A stretch of DNA of 64,000 bases from Mugil cephalus (lineage: Eukaryota; Chordata; Actinopteri; Mugiliformes; Mugilidae). The DNA is taken from the NCBI RefSeq assembly GCF_022458985.1, contig NC_061773.1, positions 998,001 through 1,062,000 on the forward strand, written 5' to 3'. Each line of letters opens with the position of its first letter. Position 1 is the first letter of the stretch. The notes below the pieces were generated by a model. It had not been told where the DNA came from and did no database searches. It saw only the letters and a list, made by a program, of their open reading frames with translations. Made by a program: the position numbers and the translations under genes. This document shows, in pieces, positions 45,801 through 58,400 of the stretch.

Positions 45801-48800
45801 TCAAGACTAAAAACTCAAGGCCAAACAGACCCCAGTTCTGGCCACCCTGTAGTAGAGATACACCAAAGAGGCAGAGGCCAGGAGAATCAACGACATGTTC
45901 TCTCAGTGGCAGGTACAAAACAACCTGTCAGACCCACTGAGATGGAAAAATACTGGAAGGACATATGGGAAAGAGAGGCATCACACAACACCAATGCCCA
46001 ATGGCTAGTGGACCTAAGAACTGACCACCGCAACCTCTCAGAACAAGAACCAGTAACCATCTCAAAGGCAGACATCCAACAAAAGCGTCAAAGATGAAGA
46101 GCTGGACAGCACCAGGCACCGATATGATCCATATGTACTGGCTGAAGAAACTAACTGCACTCTATGAATGCCTAGCAGCACAAATAAACCAGCTGCTGAG
46201 GGTTGGGACCCACCCAGAGTGGCTAACCCAGGCCAAGACAATCCTAATCTGGAAGAACCCAGAGAACGGACCGTTCTCCTACAACTACCAGCCGAATAAC
46301 CTGTCTCTGCACAACATAGAAGGCCCTGTCAGCATTACTGAGTAAGATGAGTAAGCATGTGGCTCAATACATGAGTGGGGCTCTGAAGGGAATGGGCCGT
46401 AATACTAGAGGAGTCTAGCACCAGCTCCTGGTCGATAGAGCAGTCACCTGAGACTGTAAGAACAGACAGACCAACCTGAGCATTACCTGGATTCACTACA
46501 AGAAAGCCTATGATTCAAAACCACACATGGATACCAGAATGTCTGGAACTGTATAAGATCAACAGGAACCTAAGGGGAAACACTGATCCACACCACCAGG
46601 ATCTACATTAATGACATAGGGATATCGTTCAGATCAGACAAGTGTGGCCGGATGGTCTCAAAGAGAGGCAAAATGATCAGAACTGAAGGGGTTGAGCTAC
46701 CAGAGGGCAACATAGGCAATATCCAAGACAGCTACAAGTACCTTGGTATCCCACAGGCTAAGGTAAACCAAGAGGAGGAAGTCAGCCACAGCCGAATACC
46801 TCCAAAGAGTAAGGCAAGCATCATCTTGTCTTTAACTACCACTTATCCTATATGCTGGAGCCTATCCTAGCTGTCATTGAGTGAGAGGTGGGGTACACCC
46901 TTCATACCAGCAGGTGGCACTAGACTCGATTTGTTATTCAAAAGTATAGACTGTAAATAAAGATAGATGATGGAACAACTGCTCAAAAGTAAAGCCAAAG
47001 CAAGTAGAACTCCCCTGGTGGCTGGCTACAGTATAGTTAGAGCATAGGCTCCACTCCCTCCACGGACTTGGACCAAACTCAGTCTTCTTTGTTGACATAA
47101 ACTTTATCAAAATCACAGACTTACATTTTAATATTTTCTCATTAATCTTATTACATTATTCCCAATGCATTATGAATGTTCTATCTCTGTGCTGTGGTAC
47201 TTCTGGTAGTGTAACTTTGCATTAGAGCTTTTATATAATCACATTTCAGCCATCATGTGTTGTTATAGTCTAAATTACATTTCAGGTTTGTAATCTTAGA
47301 CCTTATGCGGCCTTCAGTAGCGTGAGTGTTTTCATGTCCTCTGATTGTAGGGTGTTTAAGCCAAGCTAACGGTTCATGGCCATCTGTTGCAAGCTGCACA
47401 GCCAAACCGTCCCCATTAACGTTTTGATGATTATTTTTTGGAGGAGGATAGGCTATTGATGTGGTTGGAGATCTTCTTAGAAAGACACCATGGCAGACTT
47501 TGATGGAAATGTTGGATATTATGAGGAAGGGCTGCCTAAACCCAGAGCTAGCTAGCCTGATGCAGCCAGGAAAAGGGTGTGTCTTCCACTTTCAGGGTAG
47601 CAACCATGAGCACTATGAAGTGAACTCTAAATTATTTCTTAAGTTCTGGTGAGAAAAGTGTATTATATTTACACTTTTACATTTTTTTTTTGCCATTTTA
47701 TTGGGTTCAACGTTGATACTTCTGATTTCGACAGAGCTTAGAATTTTCTTTTCTGATTGTAAAGGGTTTGAGTTCAGCTTCTTGATATTCCTTATACAAT
47801 ATACAAATTTACCACAAACATTTAACTGAGCTTATATCATTAAATTATGTGTGGATAATTGTTGTCCTCAGTAAGCTCATTCTCGAATAGAAATGGAAAT
47901 TTATAGACCTGCTTGACATCAGGTTTACTTAATTTTTTTTTTGTCTTATTATCACCAATATGTAGTATCCAGCGTCCGTGTAACTGCAGAAATGTGTTAC
48001 ACCTTTATAGCATTAAACTATAAAATGATAAAAATTATGAAAAAAATATCATTTTTTTAATGATAATTGTATTTATTTGCATCTGTTTGATACCTTGTAC
48101 TTGTTCATATTGAATATGACACAGCCCTGTCTGAAAACGAACTTTTCTCTACACTTTGGCTCCAGTTGTAGTGCTCATAAAAGGATCTAAAAAGATTTTT
48201 GTAACACAAACTTTAAATACTACAGTAATTAAATATTCACTATTACAGTAAGAGTAAGTGAGTAAGTAAGTAAATTTATCTTTTGGATCACAGTGCAGTG
48301 GGAGTCAAATATCAAGAAGCATTTTTGTCCCCTGTTCTGTGCAGGAAGAGATTTCTCTAATACCGTGACACAGCTTCAGAGCAAAAGCAGCAGTAAGCAC
48401 ACACACAGTCAAACATGCATGCATATAAACACACGGGCCCATTATTACCCTTTTACCCTTAAATCCCATGTTGTTCCAGTTGTTAGTGGAGTGGCTACAG
48501 GGCAGTTCCTCTTCCCTGGGACATATGGGAAAGAGAGGCACAGACCGGGACAGACCCTGCAAACAGACATGTTTGCAAAGTGAAAATGAAAACAGCCCTT
48601 TGTTGCTCCCTCTCACCTCCTTTCACAGAGCTTAATGAAATATATCTTGCACTTTTTCTAAAAAGTGTTTAAAACTGTACAGACATCCCTGCTGTCAGTT
48701 TGTGGACAAGCTCATAGAAAGAAATAATTTTTCAAAAATTTCAAAATCTCATTAGACGGCCTTTCCACAAATTTCCTTGTGTTATGCGCTTTACCTCCTC

Positions 48801-51800
48801 AGAAGCGAGATCTCTCTCTCTCTCTCTCTGAGTTTTTCATTCCATTGTTCAAGAGCTATTTATAAAGACAGTGAAACACCTCCAGATAAAGTCTTATGTT
48901 TGGGAAACATTCTCGGAAATTTACTTGAAATCCCTGCCAACATTTGACTGTGTCATCACACTCTGGCTCAGGAGCTGCTGTGACTAATAGTCCATTAGTA
49001 CACTGGTATGTGTGAGGTCATCACTTCCAGTATGTGAAGAAGTAAACACGATGACTAACAAGCACAAAAGTGTTTCGTAGCACAGATCACATACATATAC
49101 AGTAGCCCACATATCAGCTCAGCCATCTTGCACTTCTGTGTTTGGTGGTTGTTTGTATTGCTAGAATACTGTCTCTAGACCACTTGACCGGTTGATCTTT
49201 ACTTGATTTACGTAGACATGACGTGTCCCTATGGAAAGAGAAAAGATGTAGAGGTACTGAAAACATTTTTTTCTCAGGCAAGGCATGTTTATTTATAGCT
49301 CTTTAAGTGCTTTGATGCATGCATTTAAATCATTAAATATTAAACATAGTTAATGTACATGTCTTAATTAAAGTGCACATTAAATATTAAACAATAGAAA
49401 TAATTAAAAAGAAAAGAAAAATGTAACATTAGGAACAAAAGTTTGTTTAATCCTATGAATGCAAACTTAGCTTAGCTTAAAAATGACACATACCAAAACA
49501 GCCTCTTTAGCTCTCTCCCTGTTATGTCTGAGCAGTGTATCTCATGTCAAATGGCAAAGTTTCAGTTTTGCAGGTTACTGTCGATGCCACACTGTTTCTT
49601 GGGCAGTTTCATCCCTTCAGACGACACACATATTAACTGTAGACTTTAGAGACAGGTGTGAGGAAATCTTCAGTTTCATCTTCTAAATTTGCTCTATTTT
49701 TATGGTGCTTAATGTGGCAACTAATTGCTGTTTCGTTTTATTTAGTTGGCAACAACTAACTCCCTGATGCCAGCAAAGACCCCTGAGAGTTTCTGAGATG
49801 TGTCCACTGCTCTTTCGAACACATGCATTCTCACTCTGAACCCAAACTAGACCATAACCATATCTTCAGTAAGAGGAGACAGAGTAAACCTAGAGGATGT
49901 TTTAGAGATGACTGCATGAAATGAAACAACTTGCAGCACAGCAGTGGAAGCTGGCTTGTAGATAGCACATAGCATTGACAACACGTTGAGCTGGTCTGGT
50001 CTAGGTGGGTGTTACATGTCTAAGTAACATGTACATGAATGAATGAATGAATTCCAGGTCCAAAAGTTTGCCAGCACAACACTGAAATGTGGCTGATCAG
50101 TGTAGATTTAGTGCCAGATGGATAAAATACTTTGCAGAAAAAAAGGGTCCTCTAGGACTACACAGACAGCTTGCTCTGTCACCTTCAGACTATGAAGTAC
50201 AGTGTGTTGCCAGAGCTCAGTGCAACAGACAGGATTAATGGAAGGAGGCTATCAGAGTGCTCGTAGTTGTGTTCAGTTCTACGTCCAGCTGTTGCTCCAT
50301 GGGAAAATTACACATTACATGATGATTTCAAACAAACACAACAAGCTCGCCAGTGAGACGGATGTCATGGTGACCACCACATTCCATTACAACTCAGGTT
50401 TGAGAAAAGGTTCATATATTTGCAGAAATAACTGCAGTAAGGTGTTTGTACTCTTCAGCAGATGGTGAGGTGGTTGATGGAAGTATTTCAACAGACCTGA
50501 CCTTGATAGATTTAAGAAAACAAAGAGGCCAGATGGCTGGCTCTGCTCAAAGTTATAACATTCAGTATGTGGATATACTGTATGTTTTCATGTGTTAGGA
50601 AGAACTAATTCTATTTGATAAGTTCTGTTCCTGTAAAGTACAGTTATCAGGCTTGTAGTGTAGGGCTGTTTGGGTTCTTTTATGTTGAATGAAACATGGA
50701 AAGTTACAGGAAATGAGCAACACGTCAGATGCACTGAATGTAACAAGACAGACTCGAATCCACAACTCTCTTTTGTGCTGTATGTCTTGTAGCTGTAGTA
50801 AGGATACACTGATCAGTCATTATCACCACTGACAGGAGAAGTTCATAACATTGACCATCTTGTGATAATTCAGTGTTATGCTGGGAATAGTTTAGACTTG
50901 GCATTCATTAGTTTAACATGTACCAACCATCTAGACCAGACCAGGCACCCTCATTCCATACCAGTGACACTCCTCAATAAACATGAAGAACAGCACAAGG
51001 TGTTGAACCGGCCTCCAAATTCACTAGATCCCAAACTGATTAAGTATCCATCTCAGAAGACCCATGTCCATTCTCTGATGAGTCTCAACTGTTTTGGAGG
51101 CATGAGACACCTACACAATATTAGGAAGTTGGTCATAATGATATGCCTGATTGGTGTATGTTCATAACCATATTCATACAAACACAGGTTTTCTACAAAT
51201 ATATGAACACGAGTGAGCAAGGGCTCTAGTTAAAAACCTACACAAAGGTCACATGAAAACTATTGCACAGACTGTTTGGCATGTTTTATTTCAAGCAACG
51301 TGTTAACAACTGATTCTTCATGTTGCCTCAGGTGGAACCATATAAGGTTGCTAAGTCACTCATCTTTTCTCTAGTGTCATGATCAGGTCAATAATATAAT
51401 ATAATCTATATCATCTATCTGTCTTTGCATTAATGTTAGCATGCTAACATGCTAATCCTAAATGAATCTGGAATCTATAGGATGCCTGCTAAACAACGTG
51501 TTAGCATTGTCACTGTATTATTATTATGGCTCAAATCATCATCATAGAGCTGCTAGCATGATTTTAAACTGGGCTGTTTTCCAGATGTGCTACTGTCATG
51601 TCTCCTTCTCTGTAAATGCTCACGTTTTACATTACTCTCAGTTGTTATTTCCTTTTCTATGGAAGTGTATTGCATTCACTTGAAAAGAAAAAAAAAAACA
51701 TTTTCTAAGTAATTTATTTATTTTTTTGTTTTTTGGGCTAATTATTTCTGTTTTTCTGAGTAATATATTTCTTTGGTTTGTTTTATAATTTTTTGATTGT

Positions 51801-54800
51801 TTGTTTTTTGGAGTAATTTGTTTTCCTGAATTACTGAGATACTTTGAAGTCCCTCAATCTCCTGATCGTCTCTTGACTCACCACATATATTATGGAGGAC
51901 CAACTGTGAAGTAATAACAAATAATAAATAATAATACCTACAGATATATGCCACAAATAAAGAAATAACTTAAAACCTAAATATATATGCCACACATAAA
52001 TTAATAAATGAATAAATCCTATGTATGAAAGAATTAGAGAAAAATTATCGGAAAAACAGGAAAATAAATTACTTGAAAAAACAAATCAAAGAAATATATT
52101 ACTCAGAAAAACAGAAACAATTAGTCTGATAAAAAAAAAAAAAACAAAAAAAAAACAGCCACCCAAAAAAAAAAAAAAACTGTGAAAGCAATAAGCTCCC
52201 ATACTCTACTTTCCTAAACTGGTCAATTATTTTCTCTGCTTGGCAGTTCATCCCTCCCTCTAGGGACCGCTGGACAAACACAGTCATGCATATTTGCCCC
52301 ATCACTCCTCCCTTCTCTCTAAACTGTCCCATTACGTGAATTACTTTGTATTGCTCACTGCACAAGTGACAGGCTAGGAATTCATTAACTACTGTTTGAA
52401 TCTATTTGAATCTCTCCTTTTTTCAAAGTGTGCATAGTTTTGTAGGATATGCATCTCAATGTTGGAGCCAGATGCGTTAACTGACTGTTATGAACAGTGT
52501 AAACGTAACATTTGTGTCGTCTGACATTTGGCCTGTTCCACAAATTGTTAAAATAAAAGCAGAGCTCAAATGGAGCAGGAAGAAAACACATAATTTGGTA
52601 TTTTAATGTCAATATGGTGTCTTGTTTAATGGCTGCATCAAACAGTTTTTGGTGAACAGCTGACCTAGATTTCCTCTGGCTTCTTGAAAGCTTGTTATTA
52701 TGATTACAGCTTACATAAATTTGCTGACAGGGAATAGTGGCTTCTGGGAATAGTCCAACATGACAAAATGGGAGTTCCTAAATACTCTGCTTTTCCATGA
52801 TCAGCAAAAACAGAGTGAAATGTTAATTTAAAGCAGCTTGGCTGAGGCTTTAGGTACCATTTTCTATATAGTCTAGAGATTTAAAACTGGAAACAAGATC
52901 CAGCTGAGTTGTAGAGTGAGTGTAGTTCAGTTCATACTCAGTGACAGACTTTACATGACATTATCCAAGATCCACAAATTCAAATTTAGATACTTTAAAA
53001 AAGCTTTAATCTCTTCAGATCGTATCTGTAAATGTGTGATGGGTGAAGACATGAGACATGTGTGGCTTTGATTTCACCACAATAGGGATCACATTTACAA
53101 TCTCACACAACTTAAAACGTGTCTGTTGTTAAGTGAAGGAGAAAATGTTCATTCAAGATCGTTGCATATTTAAGTTGAGACGATTTTCTTAATTTTAATT
53201 TTGACCAATTTCCTTTAACGAGTTATCGACTTCTTCACTGCATTAAAAATTAATGCATCAACCATTAAAATGAATAACCTAATGACAAAGGACATAATAA
53301 ACACTGACAGGAGTCATTGTGTTGCATAAAAACTTTTTACTTTTCATAGTTTAAAAATGTGCTCATTTAAGAACATTTTGCTGGTCGAGGGTGCTTACAA
53401 CTGAGAGGTCAGGTGTTACTAAGAGAAAACAAAATGAATATTAAAATAAAAATAAAAACCTAAATCTAGATTCCTATATTGTCTTATTATAAGCTTTTCT
53501 TCGGGATTGAATAGAGCAGTTTTTGGTCCTTTTTTGGTATGTACAGCGTAAAATTTCCAGTATAGATTTATTTTCCCTGTGAGAACAGGCAGATTTTTGT
53601 GATTATAATGAATTAAGAGCAGCCTGTACAGTAGCTGCAGCTCCTAAAGTTACAGTCAGGGCTCAACACAGGAAATTGAACAACATTTTTGTGTAAAAAA
53701 AAATGTCTGCAACATCTGAGCTGAGAGGATATACCCCACAATTAGGTCCTGTGCTTCACCCCCAACCACTTTCCTGCCCCGTCTCTGTTTCTGTGCAGCA
53801 GAGCCGTACTCTGTGGCAGGCAGTGATGGCAGCATTGCCCCGTCTGTGGGCCCTGTGCCCCTCCAGCCCTCAGGCAGCTCCAGCCCCTGCTCCCACTCTT
53901 CGTCCGGAGGACCACGACACCCCGTCCGCGCCCTGAAGAAATGGCTCACCAATCCCGTCCGCAAGCTGAGCGCCGATGCCAGAACTGGAGCAGGGAAAGT
54001 CGAAAAGCAGACATGCAGGTCGGATGGGAGGCACCCACCAGTGCTTCTTTCCCCCAGCGAGGCTCAACAAAGCCCTATGGAAGTGCACAATAACTACACC
54101 ATCCTCCTCCCTTCTGGAGATGCGGTGAGACTTCAAGGAAGAAATACAAGCTTCATTTACAGTGCTGACATAACACATAATGATATGCTCGTTTCTAATG
54201 ACTGTTTTCTTTGTGTGTGTACAGGAGTGGAAATATTCCATGTTGAGTCCAGCAGCTCATTCTCCTTCGCAGTCGTCCTGTCAGAAATACTTAACTGACC
54301 TCCTGCAAGGAAGAGACACACAGAGTCTAGTAATGTCATGTCTATCTAATACATCACTGGAAACAGTTTGCCAATCCAGCTGCCTATTACAGTGGTTTAA
54401 TCCTGGCAGTAGCACACTTTTAAGATTCACTCATATCAATTAGAGGCCTAAAATAGATCAGGATTAAAGGAGGATTAAAGGCTCACAGAGGCACAGTGTA
54501 GAGAACAAATGTTTCATTTGCATACACTGGATGTTTGTCAACCTCAGTTGTCTACATGCCATCATCACAAACAGTATGAGGGGTTTCTTTGGCAGTGGGT
54601 CACAGACATTTACTACCAGGCTACAAAGACATGTCTGATTCAACTGAAATGCTGCTTCATTTATTTTATTTTTCTATTACTGTTTTTTCACACACAAAAA
54701 CAGTTTAGGAACCACTCAGAAAACATGATGAACAGCACAAGGTGTTCACCTACTAGTATCTGTGGGATGATCCACAGAGGCCCCTCCCCTCAACCCATAG

Positions 54801-55328
54801 GACCCAAAGACCCCAACTAACAACATTATGTTACCAGACACCGCAGGACACCCTCAAAATGTCTCATGTCCCATAACCCATGTCCATTCTCTGGCGAGTC
54901 ACAACTGTTTCGGAGGCACAAGGAGACCTAGATAATATTAGGAAGGTGGTCATGATGTTATGCCTGAGTGTGTGTGATCCATTATTGCTAAATATTAGAA
55001 TATTACTGCTTGAACTTTACTTCCCAAGATACAGTTCCATGGTTTTACTACTACTACTACTACTACATGGTTTCTACTACTACTACTTTACTTTAATAAT
55101 TTGAAATGACAGGTTGTATCAAATGGTAGCTTTTCCACACTAGAATATAAAGGCAACTCATACTCAAACCATGGCCTAGAAACACATACACACAACACAC
55201 ACACACTCCCCCACATCCTGCTCAGTCCTATTAGCATTTGAAAGTTGCTTTTATTCACAGACATCAACTGACTTCCACAAATTGTGCCGAATGAAAATGT
55301 TTTTTTTCCTGCGTATTTCATGGGCACG

Positions 55329-55427
<99 letters not shown>

Positions 55428-58400
55428 CTTCTGGTAACCCTACACCACACTGAGCATTCTTTGAATGTGAGTGACGTGGAATCTGTCCTGTGGGCTTTTG
55501 TAGACAGCATCTGGAAGTAATCAACTAGCCAAGCAGGCTGAATCAGGGTCAGGGCTGGGGGGTGACGGGTGCACGCCAAAATTAGATGAAGAAGTGGCCT
55601 GAGGATGTTGGACAGTCCTCTCAATGATGACAGACTTGAGTTTCAAAATCTCCACAGAAGAGATAAGAGATTTTTTTGGATGGTTTAAATAGTCCCACCA
55701 TCCATGAAATGTAGTGCTTGATAAATGACTGTCCTCACTTTCAGCCCTAATTATTTCAATAGTGCTGTAGGACACATTACTCTGCAGACACCTGCAGCTT
55801 TACATTTATATTCGCTCTTTATTCAGATCTAAAGTCTTTATTCAGACATTTTTGCTGATTGCTGCATGAGTGTTGGAGATTGTTGGTTTAGTATGAATGT
55901 CTGAATCAATAAGTCTAGACTAGAGATTCTAGTTGTTCAGAAGGAGCTTGGCTAGCTGCAGCAGTCTTCATACTAAGCTATGCTAACTGGATGTTACCAC
56001 CAGCTACATATGCATGCCATGTCAGTCTTTTAATTTTCATCAAGCTTCTGCAAAAAAAAAAAAAAAAAAAAAAAAGAAGAAGAACATAAGCATTTTATTG
56101 CAACAGTCATCCTTACATCTGTTCACTAGTGGATTATAACCCAGAGAAGAGCTTGAAGAGCCAGAGAAGTTTGAATCAGCCCCAGACTGTTTTCATAGGC
56201 AGGAGGTCTGCTCTGTGAGGATGTGAGCAGTCAACTCAATCAACCCAAGTTAAACAGAATGCGCATATTTGTAGGTCAAATATGCACTGATTCCAACAGA
56301 AGGATTAAGGATCTAGTGCACAGAGGACAAAATGTGTTGAGACTACAGTATGTCAAGAAGATTACAATCAAATTCACATTACATTATACTCCTTTCAGGC
56401 TGGTGTGCCTGGGTCAGTTACCCTGATATCTGTTATATGACTTGACAAACAGTTTATAATTAACCTTCCACTCTGCCTCCTCAGTCCACATAGTGAAAAA
56501 AGAGCCTCGGAAAAGTGCTGACTGGGTTGAGTGATGCTGCAGAAGAAGCATAATTATTTGGATCAGACAATTTATTTAATTAAATACAATTACAGCAAAT
56601 GTAAAAATATAGTTGGACCCTAAATTCTGCTTATAGAAAAGTATACATAAATGTACTTAAAGAATCAGAGGTAATGACTCATTCTGCACATCAATGTCAC
56701 TCATAGTGATAGTGTCTTAATATATATATGTATATATATATGTGTGTATATATTGTATATCATATTATTAGTTGTTAAAACAGATAGTCTTTATATAGGT
56801 GGATATTTTATTTTGTTGCATTGGGCTTTTGGGCTTTTAATTTCTCTTCTCATCATCAACCTTTCAAATAATGTAATGGAGTAAAAGCTATTTAGTTTTG
56901 CCTATGAATGACATTCAGTGCAATATATACTTGAGTAAAAGTTATCACCACTGTGTTTCACACCACAGACTCTGTCTCCTCTTACACAGGATCCTGATGC
57001 TCATGCCGAATGGTGTGTGTTGTGTCTTTGTAGAGTCAAAAATCCAGCATCAACACTCTTCATGGAGACGACAGCTGTACAGCAACAGACGACTCGGCCA
57101 GCCAGTGGTCTGCTGCAGTGGACAGTGAAGAAGAGAGAAACATTGCCTTAGAGAAGAGCATGTAGGTGTTGAACCCAACATCAAAGGAGCGGTTTGAACA
57201 TTTTGGAATTGCACTTATTGGCTCTCTAAGAGAGAACTGGTGAGAGGACTGAAAGCACTCTCTGCTCAGAGGCTAAAAACAACTCAAACCTTCAAACTTT
57301 CAAATTTTCAAACATTAAAGGTGACAGAATCTTCCATCCCTCACAAATCAAGCCAGCTTACATATTAAAGATAATTTTACCTATGTATAAATCCAGGCCT
57401 TCTGTTCTCCCTGCTGTCTCCCTACATTCAATATTCAACTATACAAATAATACACAGGTTCAAATATTCTTTTTTTAAAATTGTTATTCTGTATTTTGTT
57501 CACGTCACAAAGCGATGTGTTTTGGCCTCAGTAGTTGGCTGATGGGAGCGAGCTGCACTGTTAACTTCTCTTCTGCTAATATTGCAGCATGCCTCTGGGA
57601 TTTCACCTGGGGACTGAATAGGCTCTGGGAATCTGACAGTCAGTGTATAATAGGGGCGGGTCCTACCGTGTACAGGTCTAGATTAACAGGTCTAGTGCGG
57701 CGCTCTGTGTGAGCTGGTGCACTGTTGAGGCAGCTCCACTCTTGTGAGTGCTGACTGAAAAAAATAAAATAATAAATAATAAAATAATAAAATAATAAAA
57801 TATGTTGGATTCATGTTAATGTGCATTTAAAGAAATTTAAATTTGTGGTGGAAAATAAAAAAAATTAAAAAAAATAGAAAATATCTAATCAGCCAAAGAT
57901 TTTGTGACACTCCGCGGTACCTCAGTGAACACCCGTTGAAGACCTATGGTCTTATCTAACTCTCATTAGTCATGCCACTTAATTTCTCAAGGTGTCAAAC
58001 TATTCTCTGAACACATGCATTTCTGGTTTTGTTTTGCCAGAATGCAAATGAATTATTAATTTTTTTGTTCGTCCTAATTTATAATATCCCTTTTCTTCTC
58101 AGATATGTTCTGACAGAGCTCATAGAGACAGAGAGGTTGTATGTTGATGATCTGGGACTCATCGTGCAGGTACTTTGTCTCATTTCAACATGTCATTTTT
58201 AAAGACAACAAGTAACAAACATTTTTTAGAAATTATTATCTACTGATGTGTGTTTGTATAGGGCTACATGTCCACAATGGCCAGTCAGGGAGTTCCCGAA
58301 GACATGAGAGGGAAGGACAGGATTGTGTTTGGAAACATCCACCAGATCTACGACTGGCACAAGGAGTGAGTTGAAAATTAAAAATCCCTCCTCTGTCTCC

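Noticed and set aside
47461-47652. A 63-codon plus-strand frame in arhgef25 intron 1
   Set aside because: Looked protein-like, but no family match, no splice-site logic, and it lies among retroelement debris.
55088-55624. A 178-codon minus-strand open frame
   Set aside because: Most of it is the (CA)n microsatellite read as Cys-Val; no domain.
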